Below the pieces are notes generated by a model. It did no database searches, was not told the origin of the DNA, and saw only the letters and a program-made list of their open reading frames with translations. The position numbers and the translations under genes were made by a program. Below are positions 21,655-33,009 of a stretch of DNA of 64,000 nucleotides, one piece after another; the first letter of the stretch is position 1; every line of letters begins with the position of its first letter. The stretch is from Catonia carolina (taxonomy: Eukaryota > Arthropoda > Insecta > Hemiptera > Achilidae): positions 26,368,393 through 26,432,392 of the forward strand of contig JAQMRL010000006.1 of assembly GCA_035578175.1 (NCBI GenBank). The letters run 5' to 3'.

Positions 21655-22003
21655 GAATGAAACGTGGGTGATAGGGGCTCTAGAAAAAAAAGAGAATAGA
21701 AGCTTTTGAAATGTTATAGGAAAATGCTATAGGAACTGCTATAGGAAAATGTTAAAGATTAGGTGGGTGTACAAAATAAGTAATTTACAGGTTCTTAGGC
21801 GAGTGGATGAAAAAAGTATATGGAATAATAGAAGGTAATATTTAGGGAGAGAATTGTAGGGAGAGGCAAAGGTTAGAATATATAAAGCAAATTACAAAAG
21901 ATGTTGGTTGTTACAGGTATGTAGATATGAAACGACTTGCGCAAGATAAAACAGCTTGGAAAACTGCATCAAACCAGTCGAGAGACTGATGACAAAAAAA
22001 AAT
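21655..22003 (+). pseudogene. LINE family P 3' end (reverse transcriptase tail remnant)
   Basis: The stretch decodes to pieces of a non-LTR RT tail: KKRIEAFEM, QVLRRV-like text, and MKRLAQDKTAWKTASNQSRD, then stops and an A-rich end. A small tandem duplication of CTATAGGAAAATG lies near 21718-21755. It is 5'-truncated and frameshifted. The GACTGATGAC-A(n) ending resembles the GCTGATGACCTAAACAACAA ending of family C, so a LINE of this type could be related to the partner of that SINE. Confidence 0.65.
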
Positions 22004-22438
22004 TAAAATTTGAAATAGAATATGGAAAGCATTTGTATTATGTAGGATTCTATTGTATTGTAAGAATGTTAAAATTAGTAAAAAATGGTTTGGTTTTTAT
22101 ACTAATATTTCGTTTCGGTAAGGGGCACCTGTACAAAATTATAATTCATTTTTATAATCAAAGGTTATAAGATGTTATTATAGTTCGGTACCTGTTGGTT
22201 TTTTCACGAAATTAACTTATTGCGGTTTTACAACGTTGTTATTATTTTTTTTAAATAATTTACTTGAAGTAAATATTGCGTACATTATTCAGTTCGACGT
22301 CACGTTATTTAGTTATAATTGAGATTGTTGTACTGCACAAGGAAAACTCAAAATATTTCTAAATCGAACCTAAATTTTCAAAAGTTAGACATTATTAAGC
22401 CTATATTTATTACAAATGAATTTTATTCAATTTTTGTT

Positions 22439-22507
22439 TAAAGATTTATTAAAGTAGCCCTATGTGACCTTACTGAAATATTTTATCATGGTTATTACCA
22501 TCAAAAT
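22439..22507 (+). repeat. Left ~70-bp direct repeat flanking A6
   Basis: It reads from TTAAAGATTTATTAAAGTAG to the start of A6 and recurs at 23425-23493, with a 6-base indel (AGCCCT) and one or two substitutions. Confidence 0.8.
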
Positions 22508-23423
22508 TTTTACTTCTCTTGCCTATATGAATATATAGGAAGGAAAGTATTGTTTTCATGTTGATTTTTCAAAATCGAGTTTTCATCGGATCTACACGTT
22601 TTCAGACCTCCTGAACCCAAAAAAACATGTTTTTGCGTTTAGTCTGTGTTTGAACAGAATATCTCAAGAACGGAACATCGTACGAACTTAAACTTGAAAC
22701 TTAAATCACATACCGGACCCGACACGAACATTTTCATCAAAATCGGTCAACCGAAGTAGTAGTTTATTCATGTAATTTTTCACTTTTTTGCGATTTTCTG
22801 AAAAACGGGTCCAACGATTTTTTTTATAAATCGCCTGGTTTACTAAAATTTTTTATACTTTACAAGATAGGGTAGGCGTCATGTCTGCTGAATTTCTTGA
22901 AGAGGCTGTTTTTACGTAAAAAATTGTTTTTTAAGATTGCGGCTTTAATATGCGTTTTAGCGCAAAAATTTGTTATAAGAAAAGTTGTAGAGAATTTAAA
23001 ATCCTACAACTTTTATTTCAAACATTGTTTTGTATAACGCTTAGTTTAGCGGTAATTAGCAATTTTCTGTTTTTTCTCTCACGAAAACGTGTGAAAAAAA
23101 TCGATTTTTTACGATTTCAGCTTTAGTATACATTTTATGACAAAAGTGTATATAATAAAATTTATAGGAAATTAAAAATTCTACAACTCTTATTTAGAGC
23201 ATTTTTTTCTACAGAGCCTAGTTTAGCGTGAAAGAGTGATTTTCCGTATTTTTAAGCTATACTGAGGTTGATTTTCACTTTCTTTCACTCATGATTAAAA
23301 TAAGATTATGTTTTTTGAGGTTAGTGTTTTTATTTCTAATGTTTTATTACAAATGTTAGGTTATATTGTAAATTATTTGCATTGGTAAGAGAACGTTGTG
23401 TGAGTGTTTCACACCAGATTTTT
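22508..23423 (+). mobile_element. Family A repeat, copy A6, complete
   Basis: The copy runs from TACTTCTCTTGCC and the hairpin to ACACCAGAT. The microsatellite is nearly absent (TCTGTGTTTGAAC). It is intermediate in divergence and sits between long direct repeats. Confidence 0.85.
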
Positions 23424-23424
23424 G

Positions 23425-23493
23425 TGTAAAGATTTATTAAAGTATGTGACCTTACTGAAATATTTTATCAGGGTTATTACCATCAAAATTTTT
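23425..23493 (+). repeat. Right ~70-bp direct repeat flanking A6
   Basis: This is the counterpart of 22439-22507. It starts GTAAAGATTTATTAAAGTAT and ends CCATCAAAATTTTTAA. Confidence 0.8.
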
Positions 23494-24110
23494 AAGATGT
23501 TTTAATATAGGGCAATGATATTTAATGTTATTTTAAAGAAAGTATTTACTTAAATAAAAATATTGATTGATATGAAGGACTAACGAAATTCCAATACGGT
23601 CATTCGTTTTCATCTGAAAAATTTTAAAAATGTGCCAATTTTTTCTACTTCCGTTTATTAAATGACCTTAGATGCTTCATAGGTATTTAGTGCATTCAAA
23701 TTTTATATAAGTTTTACACTGAATTTTTGAGTATGTTATGTTATCATACAGGGAGCGTCAAAAATATTTTTATAATATCTTAAATTATAAATTTAATTTA
23801 CAAGTAGAAGTATTCTATTGTTTAATGGTTAAATTTTACGGTGAATCTTGATCTATCTAGTCAGAAGAAACCAAGATCACGACTTTTAAGAGAATTTGGT
23901 AAATTAACCATTGTTTTGTAATTTTCTGTTAAAGTCCTTTCAAGACAAGGGAAATTCCAAAAACATTAACTTGCAGTTAACTAAAATTATTTAGATACTA
24001 TATTTTTTCTTTAATATATAAAATGATCTATCCAAGGCATGATCTATCACAAAGATCTACTTCCTTGGTAATTATATAAACGATTATTTCCCCCTAATTA
24101 ATATTTGTGT
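23494..24110. other. A/T-rich sequence with no recognised feature
   Basis: No supported gene or repeat is seen. Confidence 0.4.
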
Positions 24111-24112
24111 AT

Positions 24113-24147
<35 letters not shown>
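24111..24147. repeat. (GT)n microsatellite
   Basis: A short GT tract. No family A flanks are evident, so it appears independent of that repeat. Confidence 0.85.
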
Positions 24148-24148
<1 letters not shown>

Positions 24149-24399
24149 AAAAAGTCCAGAACAGGCATCTTTACTATAAATAAGGATAATTTGTCTTTTA
24201 GTTTAAAAGTTTAAAATTTTGAATGAATCCTTTTTTTAAAAGATGCTTCATAGGCTGAGGAAAAAAATTCTAAATTATGTATAGCAGATTTTAAGAGTTT
24301 TTTCACTATGTAAAAACAGGTAAAATTTAAAGTAATTTGATGTTCTAACTGAAAATTGTACGGAGAAGTCAAATTTAAAAAAAAGTAATATTCTCGGAG

Positions 24400-24870
24400 G
24401 GTTTTTTTGTAATGTCTTCATCTTTTTCGCCGGCGCTAAAACTCAAAACGAATTTTGGCCTCCTTCAGTTTGTGTTTCCAGATATCCCTATCCAACGCTG
24501 CATTTCTTCGATTCCCAATTCCCGTTACCGCATGCTCTGTAATCGCATCAAAAAATCTAGTCTATTTTACCTTCGCTTACCTTATTTATAATTCACCTAC
24601 CATAACCTGTTTTGGAAGATAGATATTATCTGCACGAGGAACACGTTTCATCCACCTTAACCACAATTTTATTTCCATCACCTACGTGCTTATAGTTTAC
24701 ACAACATACAATTCACTGTTATGCCTTCGACACAAAACACCATACTCCTTAATTCGTTCCTCAACATCTTTTTCTCAAAGACACCGAAAATCACGTCATC
24801 TCATAGTGTGTTGGGAAAATTTTATACCCGTTATTATGGTTGAGCTAGATCAAAGTTCTATACAGTTGAA
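24400..24870 (-). pseudogene. Decayed LINE reverse transcriptase tail
   Basis: The minus strand decodes, with stops and shifts, to RT-tail text: KDVEERIKEYGVLCRRH, MEIKLWLRWMKRVPRADNIY, then DRDIWKHKLKEAKIRFEF. The D-R-x-x-W-x-x-x-x-x-EA ending is typical of insect LINE C-termini. Only the region after the polymerase core remains. Confidence 0.55.
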
Positions 24871-24889
24871 GGTTTGTGCGCCGACTCTG

Positions 24890-24962
24890 GCTATATAAAA
24901 TTTAGGAAGGGAAAGTTTTGTTTTTGTGTCAACTTTTCGAAATCGAACTTCTACCAGACATT
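24890..24962 (+). mobile_element. Family A hairpin-end fragment
   Basis: A short diverged match to the first ~70 nt of the repeat (CTATATAAAATTTAGGAAGG, then TTTTCGAAATCGAA). The rest is absent. Confidence 0.5.
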
Positions 24963-25129
24963 AGTGATTTTTCCCAAATTTTGTTGATTAAAATAGGTAA
25001 AAAATTGGTTTTCAAAATGGAAAATGTTTGTAACATAGCTAAATATGTTTTATAGAACTAGGTCAGGAACCATTTGTTATTTTGAATTTACATTGTTATG
25101 AATTTGGTACAGCTATAGATTATACAAAT

Positions 25130-25335
25130 TTTTTGAATAGGAGCAGTACAAAGATGATATGGAGGAAGGAGACTAAACTGGCATGGCCATGTTAGGATAA
25201 TGGAGGAATGTAGATGGCCTAGAAGGGTGTGGGAATGGAGTCTTCGCAAAGGGAAGAACCATTTCGAAAGACGGGCTCCAAGAGAATGGGTGATACAGGC
25301 GGTGGAGTTTGCGATGAAAGAGACGGCATGATAAG
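25130..25335 (+). pseudogene. LINE reverse transcriptase tail fragment
   Basis: The stretch decodes to LAWPC/HVRIMEECRWPRRVWEW, then SLRKGKNHFERRAPREWV, then EFAMKET. The W-x-GH-x-x-x-M-x-x-x-RWPRRV-x-EW block is typical of the RT C-terminal region of insect non-LTR elements. It is short and frame-interrupted. Confidence 0.6.
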
Positions 25336-25367
25336 CTATAGAAAAGTCATTTTTATATATTTAAAAA

Positions 25368-26572
25368 AATATGATGTGAAACACACACGTCTTTCTCATA
25401 CCAATGTAAATAATTAACCATATAATCTATTTTTGCAATTGATTTTAAATTATTTGCACTTGATCTGCTAGTTGTAGGGCTACGGAAAACAGTTCTGTTT
25501 CTTATCACATGGTCAGCCAATTATATAACTGATGCATTTAAGAACAGAAGAGATAGAGGTGTAAAAGACAAAAGTCAGAGTTTCTCCTCTGAGAGTAATG
25601 AATTTCATTAATACAGCCAGACCCTGTGGCGAATGTAGTGAAGGTGTCATCTGCAGGGTGGAAAGTAGTTACTTTTCGGTGGGCCTGGCATGCTGATAAG
25701 CATATTTTTCCACTCAGTGAGGAAGGCATGGTAAACCACCTCACTCCTCGTTTTACTTAGTAAAACCCTCACTTACTACTTAGTCCTCTATATCGTCTAC
25801 AGGTTTAAACCATTTTGGCTGATGACCTAAACAACAATCTCTATTTTAAACCACGAGTATACAATTTAAAACTAAAAACATATTCTAATTTTAATAATGA
25901 GTGAACGAAGCTAAATGAAAACAACCTCTGTAGAATTTACAAATACAGAAAAAACACGAATTGACGCTACGCACTGTACAAGAAAATGCATGAAATAAAA
26001 GTTGTAAACTTTTTATTTCCTATAACTTTAATTATAATATACTTTTGTTGCACAATGTAACTAAAGCCTCAACCTTAAAAAAATCCCATTTTTACCGATT
26101 GTGATTAGCCAAGTACAGAAAATTACTAATTGACGTTAAGATAATTACTACAAGAGCACAGCCCTCCCAAGAATTTCAGCAGACCTACCTTATCTTCTTG
26201 AACACAAACAATAGTAAATAAGGCGATTTTGTTTAAAATCTTAGGAATAGTTTTTTAAAAAAATTGCAAAATAGTGAAAAGTCGCACGGACAAACTACCA
26301 CTTCTGGTTAATAGATTTCGATGAAAATGTACATGCGGGTCCCCTTAGAGTATCTAAATTAAGTTTCAAGTTTCAACTTTTTTACTTTTTATTCCATTCA
26401 TGAGATATTTCATCACATCCACACACATACACTTATAAATCAATCGATAAACCATGTTTCTAGATTCATAGAGCCTGAAAACTTGTATTTCTGGTGAAAA
26501 CTCTATTTTGAAAAATTGACTATAACAACGCTTTCCTTCCCTTTAGTTCATAGTGGGCAAGAGAAAGTAAAA
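25368..26572 (-). mobile_element. Family A repeat, copy A8 (old), split by SINE C8
   Basis: A sequence runs from GATGTGAAACACACACG to about 25434 and resumes after the SINE at about 25840. It then continues through both units to GGGCAAGAGAAAGTAAAA. Heavy divergence and a decayed hairpin mark it as one of the oldest copies here. Confidence 0.7.
25435..25839 (+). repeat. Family C SINE-like retroposon, copy C8, inside A8
   Basis: An almost full-length copy flanked by TCTATTTT at 25427-25434 and 25840-25847. An extra ~25-nt insertion (ACTTACTACTTAGTCCTCTA) lies near its 3' end. The minus-strand frame at 25538-25744 is SINE sequence. Confidence 0.8.
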
Positions 26573-28046
26573 ATTATAGCGTCCAGTTTTTTAAAATTAT
26601 CACAGCAGATAACCGAATTGCTTCAAACAATTTTTATTTTGTTTTAAATATTTGTTGAAAAAATTTATCTGTGGGTAAAAACAATAAATAATCACACAAA
26701 TCCTTCCTAAGAAGTTAAAAAAAAATTCAAAGCAGCTTAGAACTAGTTTAATCGATTCTTAATTTACTCAATCTTTCTGCATTCACGAGTTGAAGTTCCG
26801 GATATCTCGAAGATTTTTCTGAGGGTGCCTTGCACAGCTTTAAGAAGTTTCAGGCTGTTTGCTGGAGCCACAAGAAATGAAATAGCTCCAATCAATAGAT
26901 GTATAGCTACAGCCAATGAAATAAATGGAGAGGTATATCTGTTTCACAAAGATGGTAAAATTAAAGAAAAACTGTACAGGATACTGTGAAGGAAGGCTGT
27001 AAATACTGCGTGATCTTTATGTTATTTTATGTATTTTTATGTTATTTGGGTCTATGTGGTGTATGTTAAGCTCGGCGGCTGACTGTTTTCTAGTGAAGAA
27101 TGAATGACTACGTTAAGTTGTAATGGTGCGGTATACTGAGGCGATATTCTATTGCTGTTCTACTGTACCACCTCGCATCATTGCGACCAGCCGTAGTAGT
27201 GGGTGAAGACGGCGGGGTGTAGGGGAGTTTGGGAGCCCCCCAAAAATTAAAAAAAAACAAACAAGTAAATTATTTTGAAAGTTTCAATTTACTGCTAATT
27301 GGTTGTAATATCAATAAATTGCACTCAAGCTTTTGATTCACCCTGTTCATTTCATTTAAAGAAAACAAAATAGTTTAAATTCTTATTGATGTTTTGTCAT
27401 AATTAATCATTGTTATTTTAAAGCAGTTTATTTTAATGTTCTGCCAAAGTACTTAAAAAATTAACTATGTATTCGGATATCATTATATCGAGGTCATCTA
27501 CTTTTTTTTCTGGAAATATATCCGAAAACAAAGAAGTAGATCCAGTAATATTGTAGTGGGCGGTTTACTTTGTTGGTTGTTATTGTGTTTTTAGTATATT
27601 TCATTTTTTGTATCTAATTAGTAAGCTAATAGAAGAATTAATTAAACAATCCCATGTTATTATAAAATAAATAAATTTGGTCGCAGATTTTATTTTATTT
27701 TTATACGTTTTATATTGAATAAAGTATAATGTTCCCGGTACTTTTGACAATGTCAAGAACTAGTATTTCATTTAAAAAGTAAGATTCTTAGAATTAAAGT
27801 TTTTGTGATATTCAGTCGGTACTTTCGGACGTTTAAAAACGTTTCGGTTGTTTGAATTAAATTTTTCTATTTGTGTTGTGAAACAAGCTGCAGATCCGAA
27901 GCTAACTTTCGATGATGCCAGTGATAAAAGTTTTCCCCAGGCCGGGTTACGAGCCCTACGGTGGAATAATATTAATAATTATAATTTTTTTATAATTATA
28001 TTATTATATTATAATATTATTTATAGCTTTGGAATAACTTATTCCT
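26573..28046. other. Long stretch with no gene recognised
   Basis: Mostly A/T-rich. A more GC-rich segment at about 27060-27240 ends in CCCCCCAAAAATTAAAAAAA, which could be the A-rich end of an unrecognised retroposon. I see no homologous block in the window and no supported open frame. The region at about 27960-28015 is a low-complexity TAATTATA palindrome-rich tract. Confidence 0.35.
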
Positions 28047-28712
28047 AAATTCATTGCTGTGCGCAGATGACACTAATTATTTTTGACACAGAAGACAGGC
28101 TCCGATATGCCATTTATAAGTTGCACAACATTAGCGTAGAGTTTGGCATGAAAATATCGGCGCAAAAATCAAAGGTTATGTCATTCGAGGGAAGATGGCC
28201 GGTTCGCTCAAAAATGATACTTGGTAACCAAACTACAGAACAAGTTCGACATTTTAAATATTTGGTATGCAGGATTTCCTACGACAAAGATGGTGTGAGT
28301 TAGAAACTGGCAAAATTCAGCGGTGTATGCGACTGTATTCGCAGGACAATAGGAAAGAAAACGAGAAAGGACACCCAAATGAAATTTTATAGAACAATGG
28401 CTGTACCACTCATAAAATATGGGAGTAAAACATGGTTGTCATTACAGAGGAATGAATCTCGTATCCAGGCTGCTGAAATGAGATTTTTGCGGGGAGTCAA
28501 GGATTGTACCCGGTTAGATAGAGTACGCAAAAAAGCCATACGCGCCGAGTTAAAAGTTCAGTCACTCTGTGAAACATTAAGACATACTCAGAATTTAAAA
28601 CTGGTCCAACCATTAACTTTGCATGCCAACACAGACTTCCTCTACGAGCATGGAAATATAAACCTAAAAAGAGATGGATGCTGGAAGAGGCCATTCCTTG
28701 GCAGATGATAAT
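28047..28712 (+). pseudogene. LINE family G reverse transcriptase fragment
   Basis: It decodes from LLCADDTLIIFDTEDRL (the FADD catalytic box changed to CADD) through KISAQKSKVMSF and VRHFKYLVCRISYDKDGV. After a stop it continues through KFYRTMAVPLIKYGSKTW, ESRIQAAEMRFLRGVK and DRVRKKAIRAEL to a basic tail. This is the order of a non-LTR RT from the catalytic box to the C-terminus. Stops and one frameshift break it, and the N-terminal half is missing. Confidence 0.75.
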
Positions 28713-28779
28713 GATGATGTATAAGCTACAGAAAATATTATATAAATGTAATTTGGATACGTATTTTCCTATTTCATGT

Positions 28780-29100
28780 TATCTGTGGTCCTCCTCTATG
28801 TCTTCGATTCGAGAGCTACCACTTTCAAACTCTCCTCGGCAATCTCTCCTTCGCATACGCTGCATATGCCCACACTACAATAATTATCTCGCCGATACCC
28901 GGGCTGTTATTGGAATCCCAACTCCTACCAACTCTCTAATTGTCTGATTTCTCACAGATTCCAACATAGTAAGCTTACAGCACCGTCTTCTAAACATCAT
29001 CTCCGCTGCAAACAGCTTCCCCTTCACCCTCTTACCAAATGCCCACACCTCCGCTCCATACAACATGGACAATCAAATATTCTTTGAATAAAAATGTTGG
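28780..29100 (-). pseudogene. LINE reverse transcriptase fragment
   Basis: The minus strand reads MSMLYGAEVWAFGKRVKG, then FAAEMMFRRRCCKLTMLESV and RNQTIRELVGV. It resembles the YG-x-E-x-W ... AEM-x-F-x-RR ... VRN-x-x-IR block of non-LTR RTs. It is truncated at both ends; the family L insertion lies immediately to the right. Confidence 0.6.
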
Positions 29101-29114
29101 GTTAAAATAAATCC

Positions 29115-29985
29115 ATTCTGAGAAAATTTTTTCTGAAGCATTGCAAGAGGAGGAAAGAGGTATATTGGTGAACGGACTTCGAATTAACAATATCAGATAT
29201 GCGGATGATACAATAGTATTTGCAAGCAGTATGGAAGATCTCCAAGAATTAATGAATAAAATTACAGCCTGCAGTAACCAATATGGTCTTAATATTAACA
29301 CCAAGAAGACAAAGACGATGATAATCAGTAAGAATAACATAAGAAATTGTCATATGTATGTTAATCAAAAGGAAAGAGAGAGTTAGCCACTAAAATTATC
29401 TTGGTACTACCATTAATGCAGCTTGGGATAATACTCAAGAAATAAAATCCCGAATAGGCAAAGCCAGGTATGTTTTCAACAGGATGGGGGCAGTGTTTAA
29501 GAGCCATAATCTGACCCTCGACACAAAAATGAGACTCCTTAGGTGTTATGTCTTCTCTGTGTTGTTCTATGGTGTGGAGTCCTGGACGCTCAATGATGCC
29601 ATCTCCAAAAAGTTGAATGCATTCGAAATGTGGCTCTACAGTAGAATGCTGAGAATCCCTTGGACGGCACATATGACCAATGTTGAGGTGCTGAGAAGGA
29701 TGAGGAAGGATATGGAGGTGATGAATACCATAAAGCGAAGAAAACTCCAATATCTTGGACACATTATGAGGAATGGAGAAAGGTATGAACTTCTGCAATC
29801 CATACTGCAAGGAAAAATATTAGGACAAAGGGGCCCAGGTCGAAGAAGAATATCCTGGTTAAAGAACCTTAGAACCTGGTTCAATAAAACTACTCCGCAA
29901 CTGTTTAGAGCTGCAGTTGACAAAGTGAGGATCGCCATGATGGTGTCCAACATTCGAAACGGATTGGCACCTTAAGAAGAAGAAG
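29115..29985 (+). mobile_element. 5'-truncated LINE family L, copy 2, 11-bp TSD, frameshifted
   Basis: Flanked by AAAATAAATCC at 29104-29114 and 29986-29996, with an (AAG)n tail. It encodes the RYADDTIVFASS catalytic box at about 29195. After a break near 29385-29480 it encodes LRCYVFSVLFYGVESWTL and a tail ending in RRRISWLKNLRTWF. It is collinear with 6433-7653 but defective. Confidence 0.85.
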
Positions 29986-29996
29986 AAAATAAATCC

Positions 29997-30455
29997 TATT
30001 TAGATCTACCGACGGAAACAACTTGAGATGGTACGTCAACAAAGCACAACGCCGAACCAAGAATCGTATAAAACGTAAAATAGAAATGAGCTGACTGAAG
30101 ATTTATGGATTATATACAAGAATAAGTAAAGTAATAATGGAACAGAAAAACGCAAACGAAGACCTCGATTAAATGATCACTTCAAACAAGTCTTGCTAGT
30201 CATGAACTGTGGTTCATACTGGGGACTGACGAGGAAAGCGGAGAAGGGAAAGATTGGAGCTGTTGCCAATCAGCCTAACGGCTGCTAATACTGTACAAGA
30301 ATCAATAAACGTGAAACAAGTTACTAAAGCAACAAGGTTCGCAAGTTATAAGGTTACTTCAACGTTACTTTGATCTCTTGAATGAATAATGATATTAAAA
30401 TCAGATATTTTCAAAACCGTTTCTTTGTACAAAGTTTCTTTATAAAGAAAAAATT
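29997..30455. other. Unassigned sequence, possibly the rest of a retroposon
   Basis: A more GC-balanced stretch at 29997-30320 shows short coding-like text on the plus strand (KAEKGKIGAVANQPNGC) but no recognised domain. The family L insertion interrupts whatever it belongs to. Confidence 0.3.
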
Positions 30456-31452
30456 GTGTGCGTGTGAACAAAATATCTTAAGAACGAATAATCGTACGAA
30501 TTTGAAACTTGAAACTTAAGTTAGTTAACACTAGAGGACCCGAAATAAACATTTTCATTAAAATCGGTCAACCGGAGTAGTTGTTTATTCGTGTCATTTT
30601 CCCTTTTTTGCGATTTTCTCAAACACGGCTCCTACGATTTTCTTAAAAATCGCCTCATTTACTACACGTTTTATGTTCTACAAGTAAAGGTAGGTGCCAT
30701 GTCTGTGAAATTCTTGGTGAGGATGTTCTCTCGTAGAAAAAAGGGTTTTTAAAGATTACGGCCTTAATTACATTTTCGCGCAAAAGTGATATAATAAAAA
30801 ATGTAAACAATTTAAAAATCTACAGGTTTTATTTCAAATATTTTTTTGAATAACGCTTAGTTTAGCGGTAATTAGTAATTTTCTGTTTTTTTTGTGAAAA
30901 TTTGTAAAAAACGATATATTTAAGATTTCGGACTGTAAGTCCGAAATCTCCAAAATATCTATCCTCCGAAATTATCTCCGAAATCTATCAATTTAATATT
31001 CAATACAATTTAATGGTATGCATTTTACGACAAAAGTGTAGGCTATAATAATCAAATTTATAGGAAATTAAAAGCTCTACAACTTTTATGTTAAACATTT
31101 TCCTCCACAGAACCTAGTTTAGCGTCGAAGCGTGAAAGGGTCATTTTCCGTATTATTAAGCCAAACTAAGGTTGGTTTTCGTTTTGCATCATTCACTCAG
31201 ATTAAAGTCATGTTACGTTTTCCTCAGAGTCTAGTTTAGCGTCGAAGCGTGAAAGAGTCATTTTCCGTATTATTAAGCCAAAATTAGGTTGGTTTTCATT
31301 TTGCATCATTCTCACATGATTAAAGCCAGTTTATGTTTTTTGAGGTTAGATTTTTGTTTATTTCTAATATTTTATTACTAATGTTAGGTTATATTGTGCA
31401 TTATTTGCATTGCCAAGAGAAAGTTGTATGAGTGTTTCACACCAGATTTTTC
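30456..31452 (+). mobile_element. Family A repeat, copy A9, hairpin end lost, internal duplication
   Basis: Starts at the TGTGTGCGTGTGAAC microsatellite remnant and ends ACACCAGATTTTT. The segment around CTAGTTTAGCGTCGAAGCGT is duplicated in tandem (about 31112-31205 and 31220-31315). A ~75-bp insertion rich in TCCGAAAT lies near 30940-31015. Confidence 0.75.
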
Positions 31453-31587
31453 GTTATCTGGAGAGCTATCACTGGGTGGTGCCCTTCCAAAATCATTAGT
31501 GCGGTTTGCTTTTAACTGATACACAATGTAAACATTTTTGCTGGTTGTATTTTTACAGTTGCAAAATAAAACAAATTAAGTAAAATT

Positions 31588-31913
31588 ATAACCCACCGGG
31601 TTGGTCTAGAGGTAAAGTCGTCGCCAAAATCAGCTGTTTAACAACTGTTTTTCGGAGACGAAGGTTCCTGGTTCAAATCTTAGTAAAGGTTGTTACTTTT
31701 ATTCGGATTTGAATACTAGACTTTGGTTACCGGTGTACTTTGATGGTTGGGGTTCAATTAACCATACTCTCTCAGGAATGGTCGGCCTGGGTCTGTACAA
31801 GTCTACACCTCATTTACACGTCATACATATCATCCACATCTCATTGGGTCATGGGGTTGCTTATTGTTCTGAATTGAACAGATTGCAACGTACACAAATT
31901 AGAAATAAAAAAA
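31588..31913 (+). repeat. tRNA-derived SINE, family E, copy E3, 10-bp TSD
   Basis: The A box TGGTCTAGAGG and B box region GGTTCAAATCT are visible, followed by the full body and an A tail. AAGTAAAATT flanks it at 31578-31587 and 31914-31923. The small open frame at 31709 is SINE sequence. Confidence 0.9.
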
Positions 31914-32161
31914 AAGTAAAATTGAAAATCAAAATCCAATAGAGGTTGATTTTATTTAAGCATCATTCACACGTGATTAATATTAGGTTACGTTTTTAAT
32001 TTTACATTATTTATTAGAAAAGTAGAAGGGAAATATCTCAATTTAATCCTATAAAAAATACTTTCTCATGAATGAAACGTTAGTTACTTTTGTTTTTACG
32101 CGTGTCTGATTCTTTCTGTTATTTTTTCCCCAAGTTTTTTATAACAACTTATAATTTTTTT

Positions 32162-32559
32162 CTGCCCATAACAGACAGGTGGAGTGTCAAATTATTTACA
32201 CCCAATCTGTTAGTTGCAGGGCTAAAATAAATAGTTCTGTTTCTTATCGCATGGTCAGCCAATTAAATGACTGAATCATTTAAGAACAGAAGAGGTAGAG
32301 GTGTAAAAGACACTAATCAGAGATATCTCCTCTGAAAGTAATGAATTTCATTATACAGCCAGACCCTGTGATGAATGAAGTGAAGGTGTCATTTGCAGAG
32401 TGGAAAATTTGTGCTTTTCAGAGGGCCCGGCATGCTGATAAGCGTACTTTTCCACTCAGTGAGGAAGGCAATGGTAAACCACCTCACTCCTCGTTTTACT
32501 TAGTAAAACCTCTAGAGGTTCAAACCAGCTTTTCGGCTGATGACCTAAACAACAACAAC
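32162..32559 (+). repeat. Family C SINE-like retroposon, copy C9, 11-bp TSD (reference copy)
   Basis: A full-length copy of 398 bp flanked by ATAATTTTTTT at 32151-32161 and 32560-32570. The head CTGCCCATAACAGACAGG has no tRNA A/B box that I can see. The tail is GATGACCTAAACAACAACAA. It is close in sequence to C3 and C5. Confidence 0.9.
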
Positions 32560-32570
32560 ATAATTTTTTT

Positions 32571-33009
32571 ATGAAATTTGTGACGTAGGTAATTGCATTT
32601 TATGACGAAATATTTATAACACTTAATTTCCTTATTTTTTGCACTAACATTTTATATTGCTATAATTATCAAACAGTAACTTATAATTCAGTAGTTGTAT
32701 GCATTAGTAGCCTACTACTAAACGATACACGTTAGTACGAACACGGGCGTACATAATTTTGCATTGTTGTCGGACTAGTTTTTGTAACTTTGAACCTGTT
32801 CTGCCAGAGATATAGGCTACTATGCAATTTCCCGCTTAACTATCATTAACATTAGTTCACAAAGCACAAGAATTATTATCACTGTCAAACTTCAAGTTAT
32901 TATGTTGTGAATATTATTGTGTTATCTGTGTCGAAGAATTTTTTTTGGTTTATTATGTCATATATGTCTTCGATTATTTTATAGAATTTTATTAATTTTA
33001 TAAGGTAAA
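32571..33009. other. A/T-rich sequence with no recognised feature
   Basis: No open frame or repeat match is seen. Confidence 0.4.
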
